This document shows, piece by piece, positions 11,768 to 22,719 of a DNA stretch of 64,000 nucleotides. The notes beneath the pieces are model-generated. The model ran no database searches, was not told where the DNA came from, and was given only the letters and a program-made list of their open reading frames with translations. The position numbers were made by a program, and so were the translations under genes. The number at the start of each line of letters is the position of its first letter. Position 1 is the stretch's first letter. This DNA comes from Amborella trichopoda. Its lineage: Eukaryota > Streptophyta > Magnoliopsida > Amborellales > Amborellaceae. The DNA is taken from positions 1,734,409-1,798,408 of the forward strand of contig NW_006498192.1 in NCBI RefSeq assembly GCF_000471905.2. Reading direction: 5' to 3'.

Positions 11768-12245
11768 TGTAAGAACCTGAAAAACATGTAAGTATTTCTT
11801 GGATCGTTGTTCATGATTACAAAAAAAAATAAGAATATAAGCAACATATCTAAACATACCTTCCATGATCTTGTGAAAATAGGAGACTGCTTATTGCTAT
11901 GATCTCTGAATGGACAGATCGGCTTTCACTTCTTTTCTCCTCCATGCTTAATGGAAAACTTCTTTATGGAGAATAAGCAAGAGCTGGGACCGTCCCCTCA
12001 TATCCGTTTCTTTTTCTTAACCCTAACCCAACATAGGTAGTTATCTTAAAAAGAGAGTAGTCCCTTATATCATTTTTTTTTCTTAACTCTAACCCATAAT
12101 AGGTAGTTTATCTTTAAGAGAAAGTGGGGGAGATGATTATCATTAATCCGTATCTTAATATTGGATAATCGACTCACTTAAATTGTGGATAATATTACCC
12201 TTATATAATTATCGTTAGACCACAAATTGGGGAGATTTTCTAACA
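11768..12245 (-). mobile_element. Copia LTR (3' LTR, minus strand)
   Basis: On the minus strand this starts TGTTAGAAAATC at 12245, directly after a purine tract CCAAGTAGGAAAA (12246-12258) typical of the copia polypurine tract, and may end CTTACA near 11768. Inside is an imperfect duplication around GGGTTAGGGTTAAGAAAAAG (11990-12130). A second relic of the first ~125 bp is at 19135-19310. No matching 5' LTR was recognised to the right, so the element is truncated or rearranged. Confidence 0.6.
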
Positions 12246-12639
12246 TTTTCCTACTTGGGCTAACAATAATTATAACTAAAAATACACCCTCACTTTAAGC
12301 AAATGCAAATACTATCTCAAAATCAAGACTTTGACAAGAGAAACTACTAATACCAAATCATGAAGGCTAATTGTATTCTATAAATGACATATTGCCATTC
12401 TATAGTTAAAAGTATTAGTACCAATACTCTCTATAGTCTCCAACAAGTAACCTTTATAGTGGACAAAAGCTCTATGATATTGTAAAATCCATATCCCACT
12501 AGAAAAAGGTCCAAAACTTTATATTCTGCTATCCTCATGTATACATTTAAAACAAGAACTTTGGTGCATCCAATACACATAAATCAAACTGAATGAGGGT
12601 CCCATACTGTATGCTAGCAATATAACTCCTACTGACCAA

Positions 12640-14935
12640 GTGCATCCTACCTGTTAGTTAAATCCATATGAGCAACCATTTCGGACTCAAACCCTTTGTC
12701 AAGGTAACATCGATCATCAATTTTGCACTGATGTGCTTAATGGACACTATAAATACCCTTACCTTCTCTCTTATAACAAGATATTTAATTTTTATATGTT
12801 TGGATAAGTCAAGCTCTTGTTGTTTTAAGAGAAGAAAACAGCAACAGAATCATCACAAAAAAATCTCAGTGACTTGGAAATAAAATATACAACCCAAAGC
12901 CCTAAGATAAAATTATGCAGTTACAAAGCTTGCTTAATAGTCTTATAGCAAAGCTGCAAATTTTGCTACCGTAATCGATGAGTCTACTATAGAACGGCTC
13001 CACCAGACATCTTCCACCAACCATCATTAACATATAACCTGATATCGACTTCCTATCATCTGGATAAGCAACAAAATCTCTAACCGAATATCCAATCACA
13101 TCAAGATGATCAGATTTACTTTATGTGAGCATAATGTTCTTTATCTCCTGCATATACGTCATTATTTTCTTAGCCGTTGGTTACTCTGATATCTAACCAA
13201 TATACTGGCCACAGAAGCTATATTTGGATAGGCGCACTGCTGAGCATATATTAAGCTTCTCACAACTAATGCATAAGGAATATTCTTCATATTCTTCTTT
13301 CTAAATTATATTTGTGACGTTGTATTTTGTTAACTTTATCACCCTTAATAATAGGTTGGGAGAATAATTTGTATGCTATACTTATTCAGCACCCTCTCAA
13401 TGTATGCATTTTTGTAATAATCCCAAAATACCTCGAGATCTATGCCAATGAATTTCTATGCTAATCACACATAAAACTTCACCCAAGTCCTTCATATAAA
13501 AGATCTCAGATAAAAATGCTTTGTCTCATGGAACATATGAATGTCAATGCTGGCCAAAAGAATATCATCTATATATAAAACCAAAATAGTGAATTTACTC
13601 CCACTGATCCTGAAGTAAATGTATTCATCCACAAGATTATCCACAAATCCAGAAGACCTAAAAGTAGCAACGTATAGACCTTAAATCTAACTTCTTTTCA
13701 AAAGGGTTATAAAATCTAGCTTTTGCAGGGCATCCCCATAGAGGCAAATGTCTTAAACTAGGCTTCCTACCAGTCCATAACTTCAAATAAGGAACTTTTT
13801 ACTAAGAATATGATTCACCACATAAATAATATTCTTCAGGGCTCCATGTAGAGAAACATTCAAATTTGAGTTACAAACAATGCTCCTTATTTGACTAATC
13901 TCTATAACCTTTCTTTTGGAATGTGCTTTATCTTTGTATGGCACAACATAAAAAATTCTCATTCACATTTTCATGTTTCACATTATACACATGAATGGAT
14001 AAAAAAAAATTCAACAAAAGAAAATAGAATCCAAATTCAATTTATAGAAACCATCACATAATTTTCCAAAACTCATAATACACTTATTATGAAATAAAAA
14101 GTACTTTTCATTGCCAAAATTAAATTAAAACTATAAATATCTAATTTTTATACTAACATAAGATTATGCCCAACAGTTGGCACATTAAGAGTATCTCTCA
14201 AGTCTACTACAAAACTACCATCTAGAATTAACCAAACTACTCTTATCGTCTTTATTTCTTCTTCAACTCAATTTGCCACCTTCATTCTCTATCAATGAGT
14301 CTTTGACTATTGATGGATACCTTTATTTTCCAATCATTTCTTATATTTGAGGTAATCTCTCTTTGAATGCCCATTCTTCCTGTAAAAGAAACATTTTCTT
14401 TCCTTCCGGTCATTTTGTTTCTTAATCTGAAGAAGTCCCTTTGGATCGATAATTTGCATGTGTCCCACAACCTTTATTTTCTTATGCTCTAATGGTTTAT
14501 TTTCTACCTGAGCTAGTCTCTACTAAATGGGCAACTTCTAGCTTATTTTGATTTAATCTTACTTCTTTTTTAACACACATAATTTGAACCTCATTTAAAT
14601 TCCACTATTCTTTCTGAGTATTATAAGCAATCTTGAACTGATCATATTGCGCAGGCAAATAGTGGAGAATGAATTGCATTAGAAAACCCTCTAAGATATT
14701 TATAGACTTCAATTGATTTATAATATCAATTATTTCCATAATATGGTCCCTGATAGAGCTATGACCATCATACCTCTTAGTCAGTAGCTTCGTCTTAAGG
14801 GTATTCGCCAAGGCTTTAGTGGGACCTACAATTTGTTTCTTGTACCTTGCTCATGAAATTGTTAGCATTATCCTCATCAGGAACAACACCTCGTATAGTC
14901 ATACCGATAGATCCCTTCATAATCATGGGGATGTT
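12640..14935 (-). pseudogene. Decayed Ty1/copia gag-pol
   Basis: Read on the minus strand, fragments appear in copia order: gag (about 14935-14605; GSIGMTIRGVV, then HSSIRDHIMEI and LPAQYDQFKIAYN), a zinc-knuckle relic near 14400-14330 (the CxxC..GH..C pattern survives only as FTGRMGIQ), an integrase C-terminal segment (about 13800-13700; WTGRKPSLRHLPLWGCP), reverse transcriptase with the YIDD active-site core (13561-13575) followed by ASIDIHMFHET and FYMKDLGE, RNase H (13099-13000; AYPDDRKSISGYML), and a tail near 12705-12660 (LTKGLSPK). Most of the integrase and the first half of RT are missing between 13700 and 13640. Many stops and shifts; non-functional. Confidence 0.85.
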
Positions 14936-16345
14936 ATTCCCAATGAAAATAATAATAAATAAATAAAATTGAAATCAATAAAGAACTTATTCGGATATGT
15001 CTTTAAATCACACGAGGGACCTAAGGTTCCATGCCAAATCCTATAGACCAAGTCAGCCGGTGACAAGCTACCTTAAGAGTCATCTTGGTGAATCTCCTTC
15101 ACCTCTTTTCTATCTTTCTCTTTCTTTTCTAGAGGGTTAACTTCCTTTTATAGAGAACACTTTTATTTAGTAACTCTTACATTCATGGTCTATGGAAGTT
15201 AAGATCTAACTGTAACTCCTGTTTTAATTATCTTAAGTGCAGCTAATTAGGATTAACAAGTTGTTATCAAACCGTTAATCCTATGTAATGAGCTAAACCT
15301 GTCATTAGTCTAGTACTGACTCATATAATAGGATGTCATCCAAGTATTTTCATAATTTACAAAGAATCCAAACACACCACTGGGTTTTCCCTCTAGTGAT
15401 ACTGAGTTTTTCCCTTCAGTGATACATTCTATTAAAGCTAAAAGATGGATCAATGTATATGACATTTCCTCATATTAACCACATGGGATTTCACATATAC
15501 TTCAATATGGCTTTTGTACCATTATTGAAAAAATGAATTTTCGAGAGAAAAAAGAGCCTGATAGGCCACATTGCCAACAGAGGACCTTTCCCATTTCTCA
15601 TATTTAGTTTTCTGTTATGTAATGCTCTCATTGTTGGGCTCAGGAGGTTCATCTTCACGTAAGGCTAAATCAAGATCCAAAACGCCTAGAGTGATCTCAA
15701 TCTTTTACTGCCAATTAGAGAAATTAGATCCATTTAGAGTTTCAATCCTGAATAAGTATCCAAAAAGTGCAGAGGGATTTAGAGCTGCCATGATTTTAAA
15801 ACAATTATGCTCAAAAAAATGTATTTACCCATAAAATAGAGTAATTAACATTTCATTATTTTAAAATCAAGTAACTTTAGTAAACCAATGCATCATCACA
15901 ATCCCTCATTTGGCCCTAGATTATGACACACAAAATGTCTACTATTATTAAGCAGTCAATCCTTATAGGGCTGGTTGATTGCAAACATTATCGATAAAGA
16001 AGACGTTACTCCTTTGGGTTTAACGTTGTCTAAGTCTACAATGCTCGTACCAGCCACCCTATTCTGTCAAGTCGTATAGATTAAAAACCACCTTTGGATT
16101 TGATTGTTATCTGTAACGGCTCAACTCCAATTTGTGGGCTCCTTGATGACTCACATATATGTTTTCTTTTAAGAGAAGAAAATAAAAATATATATATATA
16201 TTATTAGGAATCATCAAATATTTTAATACAATCCAAATTCTCATTATTGCACCACTTTGACCAATCATTCTAACATGTTTGGTTTAAAATAAGGATCGCC
16301 CATCCTTAAGAGACTAAACTAATTTAACCTGGTTTTTCTTTTCTT
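14936..16345. other. Unassigned, possibly LTR-like
   Basis: On the minus strand about 15440-15000 looks LTR-like: a CTATAAAAGG TATA box (about 15154-15163) followed by a purine-rich leader, but it does not match the LTR at 11768-12245. A 23-bp near-duplicate (TTTTCCC..TCAGTGATAC) sits at about 15390-15440. A 87-codon frame at 15571-15834 (+) matches no family I know. Nothing else seen. Confidence 0.35.
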
Positions 16346-16410
16346 TTCTTTTTTACTATAACCAAAAGTCTACTAAAGGATAAGAGATTGCAAAATAAAC
16401 AATAACAGTG

Positions 16411-16917
16411 GTGTTTTTTTTGGGAAAGGATTCTATACTTCCCCTACAATATAGAAGATCTATGCTTTCCCTACCATTCAGCCGTCCAATTTTGATCAAG
16501 AGAGCCACTCACCATTTGATCTTAGATCTGACGTCTCAAAGTACTTTATTTTTAGTTTTTTTTTATGCAAATTCTATGAATATGAAATTTGGTATGTGTG
16601 ATCTTCTCATTGGGGTGCACCTATAAAAAATATTAAAAATAATTTTTGATAAATATAATAACCAAAATACCCCTTGAAACTTTCAGGGGTATTTTGGTCA
16701 TTTTATTTTTCTAGAAATATTTTTCGTTAGTACAAGTTTAATAGAGGATTGGACGTCCAAAATTTGATGTCAAAATAGTTTATAAAAAAAATTAAAAATA
16801 AAGTAATGTAGAGACGTGATATTGTAATTGGGACAATCTTAGCCCTCTATTTAGAATGGATGGTTGGATAAGGGGAAGTATATAAGTTTTATTCTATAGG
16901 GGAAGCAAAAAAAACAC
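16411..16917. mobile_element. 507-bp MITE with GTGTTTTTTTTG termini
   Basis: Both ends read inward as GTGTTTTTTTTG, followed by GGAAAGGATTCTATACTTCC on the left and CTTCCCCTATAGAATAAAAC on the right, so the TIR is recognisable for ~25-40 bp with indels. The centre holds a near-perfect palindrome (16661-16698: ACCAAAATACCCC against GGGGTATTTTGGT with TGAAA/TTTCA inside). The element is bracketed by a ~60-bp duplicated host segment (about 16350-16409 and 16950-17008, both with CAATAACAG), far longer than a normal target-site duplication. No coding capacity. Confidence 0.7.
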
Positions 16918-17289
16918 ATGTCATTATTATTATTATTATTATTTTAACTATAACCAAATTTTAGTCTACTAAAGATAAGAAATTGCACAATAAACAATAA
17001 CAGAAATAAATATCCAGTCTGTTTTTAAAATAAAAATAGACATTTCTTAAATATTAAGACAGTGCATCCCTCATAAGGGACTTTCTATCAGCACTGCCCA
17101 AATACAAACTGATATCTCATAACTAAAAAACCATATACCAAAACCATATTTTACATGCGAATAAAACAAAAAATCACGCACACATACACCCAATAAATAT
17201 AGAGAGAAAAACTATTTTTTAGTAATAATAAAAAAAAAAGACAGTATCCTACTCTCTCTGCTATATACGCACACCCTTTTACTTTCTAT

Positions 17290-17990
17290 CAGTGGTTTAA
17301 AAAATGGATCGGTGACCCTAATCGGGCATCCCAAAAACCGATTCGGTTCGATGAATCAGCGATCCGGATCGGGAATCAGGCCGAATCGCTGTGATTAAGC
17401 CTTAAAAAAATTCAAAAAATTTATTAAAATTCATTATAAATGTTTTTTTTAAGGAATCCAATAAGAAATGAGGGTACTACGTTATTAACTTTCATTTTTC
17501 TCATCAATTTATGAATATTGATATGTTCTTTCCCTGTATGAACTTATGTTGACTATTAAATTTACAGCACACAAAAGAAATCATAGAATTATCATGAATT
17601 AAGTATATAATCATATATGGACTACAATAAAGAGTTGACTAAATCGATGAAAAATTAGCCACTAATATCTCGAATTGATGAAAAACCCTAATCAGCTAAA
17701 AAAACCCAAATTATTACAACCTAACTAACTATAATATTATATACCAACAATATTTTATAATTATTTTAAATAATAGCAAATCCAAAATATTTTATAATAT
17801 CCTCTAATTTAAAATGTATTATTGACAATTGTAAAAAAAATAGTACACTACATGATTTATTATACAAAAATTAATAAATAAAATAAAAGATTTAGTTATC
17901 AATATAGAAATTATTAGAATGCGTATCAATTTTCTTTAATTTTTTAGGTTTCTAGAATAAATTAGTGGAAGAGATTGTTAGTAGAAAGAG
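17290..17990 (+). mobile_element. Short third copy of the CAGTGTTT composite element
   Basis: Starts CAGTGGTTTAAAAAATGG with GATCGG-rich terminal sequence, then follows the order seen at 56073-57480: a TTATCAATATAGAAATTA block, ATTACAACCTAACTAAC and ATAATATCCTCTAATTT. It lacks the satellite and RNase H section and I do not see its far end, so it is a deletion derivative. 17010-17289 shows nothing else. Confidence 0.6.
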
Positions 17991-17999
17991 AGAGATTTC

Positions 18000-18519
18000 A
18001 AATGGCCTCATTGTATGAATCCTATCTTTAAATTAATATTACTAAATTTATGTTAAAGACCATCATGTTATAAAAATAAAAAATATAATTAGACCATTTA
18101 TTCCTAGATTGTATTAAAAAATACCTTTTATTTTTTTGATAAGAAATACTTATTGTGTTATCTTTTATTTTTTTTTTACAAGAAAAATATGATACTTGTT
18201 GATTATCTTCTACTTTTTTTTTTGATAAAAGAAGAAGATGTTATACTACATTTTTGTTTCTTGTTGTATTACTTTTTATTTTTTTTTACAAAAAAAAAAA
18301 AAATGATGCTGCCAAAGTACATTTTATTTTTTGATGCCTTTTGTTTTATTTTTTGCAAGAAATACTTGTTATATTACCTTGTATTTTTTTTACAAGAAAA
18401 ATAAAAAAATGTTGTATTATCTTTTTTATCTTTATCTTGTAAAGCTTTTTATTTTATAGTTTTTCTATTTTTTTACAACAGTATTTTCAGCCTTTGTTTA
18501 TTTTTTTGACAACAAATTT
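18000..18519. other. T-rich low-complexity region
   Basis: Poly-T runs broken by TACAAGAAAAA, with an 83-codon frame (18153-18404) that is an artefact of T-rich codons (mostly F, L, Y). No gene is supported. Confidence 0.6.
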
Positions 18520-18524
18520 TTTTT

Positions 18525-18650
18525 GTTGTGCGCTAAAGGGTTCGAACTAAAAAAAGGGGTTCGAATTCAAAAAAAATTTTGTTGTACGCTAAGGGGTTCG
18601 AACTCAAAAAAATTTTGGTTGTGCGCTAAGGGGTTCGAACCCTAGACGTC
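18525..18650. repeat. Three tandem GCTAAGGGGTTCGAAC units
   Basis: Three to four head-to-tail copies of GTTGTGCGCTAAGGGGTTCG separated by A/T runs; one further GGGGTTCGAATTC is partial. The last copy reads GGGGTTCGAACCCT, a perfect match to a tRNA T-arm/Pol III B-box consensus (GGTTCGANNCC). No tRNA 5' half or A box is visible, so this is not a tRNA gene. Confidence 0.65.
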
Positions 18651-18740
18651 CACCGCAAAATCTAAGTTGTCAACTAACACGCGTCGCCTCATGCAATTTT
18701 ATTTGATTATATAATAATAATATATATTCAAACATCTTGC

Positions 18741-18971
18741 TGTATTGATTTTTTATAGGAATTATCCCACATCGAAGGATGAGTGTTGCTTGGTTCTCTA
18801 TAAAATCCTTTGTAATAGATGCCCCATTGTGTGTGTAGAAAAGTGAGGGGTAAGACATTTGAGGTAAGTTACCACGTGTTGCTCTCTTGAGACGGCCACC
18901 TATGGCCACGTGTTGTTCCCGTGAAACGAGTACGTATAAAACAATTATTTTTTTGGTGAGACACGTCTACA
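18741..18971 (+). mobile_element. Short LTR (~231 bp), TRIM-like, with PBS-like tail
   Basis: Runs from TGTATTGA to GTCTACA and is followed by GTTGACGCCCAAAAT, the same layout as the gypsy LTR/PBS junction at 34489 (ACA then GTTTGGCGCCC). It contains a TCCCACATCG box plus TATAAAAT (18764-18806) and two G-boxes (CACGTG at 18873 and 18907). The small size suggests a TRIM-type or solo LTR. No partner LTR is seen. Confidence 0.45.
18764..18806 (+). promoter_or_regulatory. USE-like box plus TATA box
   Basis: ATCCCACATCG (18764-18774) matches the plant U-snRNA upstream sequence element RTCCCACATCG exactly, and TATAAAAT follows at 18799-18806, centre-to-centre about 33 bp, the spacing of Pol II-type plant snRNA promoters. 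No snRNA sequence follows, and the box also occurs in small plant LTRs, so I read it as an LTR promoter. Confidence 0.5.
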
Positions 18972-19134
18972 GTTGACGCCCAAAATATCTCACGGTAGTA
19001 CTTCCTATGCCGCTGAAATATGTATAAGATCTATGAACTACTACATTCTATATTTATTTATCCCAATCTCTATAAATATTTTCAATTACGGCTATGGAAG
19101 GGAGCCAATCATTTGAAGGGGAGATGCTTATAGT

Positions 19135-19310
19135 GTCACGGGGGAGCTAGGCTAATCTTTGTTATCTATCGAGAGAGTGGTAGAGATGATTATCATTTAT
19201 TTTTATCTTAATATTGGATAATCAATTCACTTAAATTGTGGTTAATTTATCTTTATATAATTATCGTTAAACCACAAATTAGAGATATTTTATAACAATA
19301 TTTCACTATC
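19135..19310 (-). mobile_element. Relic of the copia LTR seen at 11768-12245
   Basis: Shares blocks GAGATGATTATCATT, ATCTTAATATTGGATAATC, TCACTTAAATTGTGG and TATAATTATCGTTA in the same order as 12120-12245. It is a truncated LTR lying directly before the minisatellite at 19311. Confidence 0.6.
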
Positions 19311-19620
19311 TATAACTTAAATTTGATTTACTTTCTTTACAAATTTTGAAATAGTTTATCTCACTACAAATTTTCAGGCCGTTTCTCTCTCTAAAATTTG
19401 ATATAGTTTTTTTCTAAATTTTTAAGATACTTTCTCTCTAAAACTTGAAATTTGATATAGTTTCGCTCTACAACGTTTTGAGATAGGTTCTCTATTTAAG
19501 AATTTTCAAATAGTCTTTCTCTAAAATTTGATATATTTTTTATCTCTAAAATTTTAAGATACTTTCTCTTTTTTAAAACTTAAAATTTAAAATAGTTCAT
19601 CTCTAATTTGTGAGGATGTT
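19311..19620. repeat. CTCTCTAAAATTT minisatellite (third array)
   Basis: About eight degenerate units (TTTCTCTCTAAAATTTGATA, GATACTTTCTCTCTAAAACT). Same family and strand as 10960-11745, and again next to the same LTR type, though on its other side. Confidence 0.75.
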
Positions 19621-20068
19621 TTAACATAATTAATTATATTTAATAAAATGGATATATTGGGTATGTGAAAATAGTATTATTATCAGTTGTATTTTATTGT
19701 ATTATCCCTTTTCATGCTTGCACAAAGTCATCTTTTGGATAAGGCAGCTTTTTTTTTTGACTTTTTTATCAGGTATATTATATTGCATTATCTCTCTCAT
19801 TACTGTACAAAGTCAACAAAGTCATCTTCTCGTAAGTCAATTTTTTCTTTGATTTTGTGTACCCATGTTTTGGCCCTCTTTCTTGCTTATAAAAAATGTG
19901 CTTGTGATTATGTCTCCAAACAAGTGGCCAAACATGTTTTTGTGTAATATATAATACGTATACAAAACATGATTTTGGTTTTAGGCACCAGCACCACTAG
20001 AGCCTAAACCAGACTCTTGAGGATACAAAGTTAAATGGAGCACGAAACGGGGTTTTGGAAAGGATGAA
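19621..20068. other. No gene recognised
   Basis: AT-rich sequence with an 86-codon frame (19687-19947, +) that resembles no family I know and has no convincing promoter. CAAAGTCATCTT occurs twice (about 19724 and 19817), suggesting an old internal duplication. Confidence 0.4.
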
Positions 20069-20345
20069 GTTTGTATAAGGTGCATCCTTATGTTATTCAA
20101 GTAAGGGTGTCCATTCAAATTTGGCTAGAAGATATAGTTTCGATGTCATAAATCTTACAGTGACTTCAAATGTGTGTTCAATCCTAATTTTAAAAATTAA
20201 AATTTCAAAAACAGTGTGGATTGAGCATATCTATAAACACCTCAATATCTTAAAAATAGACAGTCCAGATAACTTGTTGTTAAATTATTTTTTAAGACAA
20301 ATTCTCTTTTCCTTATATCATACATCTCGAGGTCTAAAACACAAT
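20069..20345 (+). mobile_element. MITE family A, copy 2 (3'-truncated)
   Basis: Starts GTTTGTATAAGG with the palindrome ATAAGG-TGCAT-CCTTAT (20075-20091), then the family core GATTGAGCATATCTATAAA, AATAGACAGTCCAGATAAC and CATACATCTCGAGGTC. The last ~60 bp and the right TIR are missing. Confidence 0.6.
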
Positions 20346-21424
20346 TTTTTCAAAAACTCTTTGGGTTTTTGAAATCTGTTAAAGACTTTGAGTTTTTCAA
20401 AATATCTTAAAAAAATACATTTTTTAATGAAATCAATATGAATCGGTATTTTTTATTTTTTTTAAAAAATCTTTTTCTATGTAACTTTGTTGAAATTTTT
20501 ATTCTCTTTATCATATGTTCAAATTTTGGTAGTGATTTCCATAAAAATTTATTAGAAAAGTGTTTAAAAAACACGAGCAATACATTCTCAAAATAATAAT
20601 CTATCAACCATATACATTAAAATATAAGTAGAGTTCATAGAGCAACCCAATGAAAAATGTTCTTTTTCTTTAGCCCAAATCATCAATATAAAGAGTACGA
20701 GTGATCAATGACAACTAAAATTTTAGGCAGTTAAGAATTTAGGATGAGATTTGAATATTTAAATTTTTTTAATTATTTTGTTGCTTTCGATCTACATACA
20801 AAAGTTTGATTAGTTTCACCTTTTTAAACTTTTTTGTTATTTCACTAGGGTAAAACAAAGCGTTTTGGATGGATCATCGCCTTATATTTTTTTGTTTCTA
20901 TATTTTAATTAACTGCAATCCTATATTGAGCGCTTTTTGTGTTTTTTTTCTTCTCACAATAATCCTATCATTGGGTTATAGTGCTCGTTATTTGCTGATG
21001 TAGTTGTTATGTTTAGTATTATTGTCTCATTACATACTCACAATAGGTCTACAATAAGTTTGTGCCGTGAAAATAAAGTTAGTATGACAATATAGTTAGT
21101 ATTGCTATTGTACGTATTGACAATTTATACAAAACTTTGTCAAGTGTTACCCTAATTACACAAGGTAAGGAGATAAAAACATTTTTTAATAGATTGAATG
21201 TTTCCATAGAACAATTACAAATCATAATCTTATCATGTGCCATCTTTATATATCCGATTTCACTCCGACTTTCTTCAAAAAATAAAAAATATTCACAATA
21301 ACTTAATGTACCTAATTTTTGATGATCTATTTTTTTTTATCTGATATTTTCCTCCAACTTTTTGGAACAAAATTAATTTATTATCAATATTTTGGTTTGC
21401 CGATATATTGTAATTTTCCAATTG
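20346..21424. other. No gene recognised
   Basis: AT-rich DNA with only random short frames (for example 20407-20607, minus). I see no repeat structure or conserved motif. Confidence 0.45.
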
Positions 21425-21708
21425 CTATTTATGGCTTTCAACCCTAATTTTGAAAATTAAAATTTCGAAAAGGGCAGGGATTGAGCATATTTATAAATAC
21501 TTCAAAATCTTAAGAATAGATAGTGAAAATAACTTGTGGCAAAAACTATTTTTTGGACTTGAAATTATTATTTTTTTCTTATTTCGTACATCTCGATTTG
21601 AGATGATCAATTAGAAGATTTTCGAGCTTCGGAGCACTCCTTTCTACTTGATTTTTAAGCTGCAAATTACTTCAATATTGTAAAATTGCAAACTTATACA
21701 AACGTTTT
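21425..21708 (+). mobile_element. MITE family A, copy 3 (5'-truncated)
   Basis: Core blocks GATTGAGCATATTTATAAA and TACATCTCGATTTGAGATGA, ending ATTGCAAACTTATACAAACG then TTTTCC, the right terminus with a TTGCAA palindromic centre. The left TIR is not recognisable. Confidence 0.6.
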
Positions 21709-21929
21709 CCTTTTGAAAGCTCAAAAATCACTTATCCATGACCAACCAATCAAGTGATGAGAGAGACCTAGCATTGAGACCGTATGATGTTTATTTTTTA
21801 TTTTTTATTTTTCTTCCTTATATTCTCTCCATTGTCGTTCATCATTTCACATATAGTAAGAGGACTATATATTTCCTGTGATCCCAAGGTATATTGTCAT
21901 GACAAGAATTGTGATCAACATGATAATCT

Positions 21930-22510
21930 TTTTCCAATTAATTGGGTTCGGCTATGCGAATCTTGGTCCGACATTCTTCTTTATTAAAGGCCATCATTGA
22001 GGCCATAAGTCCCCATGTCTTTTTGGACTAGTTCCGACCATGTCTTTCTGGGCCTACTACTTGCCTTTTTCAGTCATTCTACTTGAACTAACTCCTACCT
22101 CCTAACATATGTTGTACTTGGTTGGCGTCACACATGACCAGCCCACCTAAGTCTATTTTCTCTCATCTTATCACCTATTAGTGCCATGCTAAAATTCTCC
22201 CGAATGGATTCATTTCGATTTTTATTCCTTCTTATCCTGTCTCTCATCCATCTCAAATTCCTCATCTCTGCTACACGCATTTTATAGGTATATTGTTTTT
22301 TGTTTGCCCGACATTCCGCCCCATAGAACAAAGTTGGTCTCACTGTTGTCTTCTAGAAGTTGTCATTCAACTTCATTGGTATGCGGCGATCACATAAAAT
22401 TCTAGTTGCACATCTCCACTCGTCCACCCAGCTTTAATTTTGTATGCGACATCTTCTTCAATCTCTCCATTTTTTTAGATTATCAACCAAGATATAGAAA
22501 GTGCGGTCGT
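21930..22510 (-). pseudogene. RTE-like LINE ORF2 C-terminus
   Basis: On the minus strand: a frameshifted lead-in near 22490-22350 (KMERLKKMSH, then SGDVQLEFYVI in another frame), then a continuous stretch 22343-22128 with RPTLFYGAECRANKKQ, VAEMRNLRWM and RLRWAGHV, then RPRKTWSELVQKDMGTYGL (about 22060-21990) and a decayed terminal segment at 21960-21935. This order is the conserved C-terminal end of reverse transcriptases from RTE-type plant LINEs. RT catalytic motifs lie upstream and are absent. It is a 5'-truncated, dead copy; the gap 21709-21929 shows nothing else. Confidence 0.85.
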
Positions 22511-22719
22511 TTTTGTACTTCCTGACCGACAATCTTAACTACTTCCTTGTCTCTACTCTCACCATAAGAATAAAAGACAAAAAAGAAAGGAAAACAATCT
22601 TGGTTTGCTTGAATAGACGTTTTAGAATAAATTTCCAAGGTTGGAACCCTAGGTCACCCAAATCAATTTTTGTTCACAAGGAAAGATGTGCCACTCGAAA
22701 TATTTTTAATTTATTTTAC

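Noticed and set aside
15571-15834. A real 87-codon gene.
   Set aside because: No recognisable domain, lies in apparent LTR-like or spacer DNA, and has no leader or TATA box in a sensible position.
18630-18650. A tRNA gene ending in GGGGTTCGAACCCT.
   Set aside because: Only a T-arm is present; there is no acceptor stem, D-arm or anticodon arm upstream.
18764-18806. A U-snRNA gene.
   Set aside because: The USE and TATA fit, but the following ~100 bp contain no U1-U6 snRNA sequence or Sm site that I can recognise.
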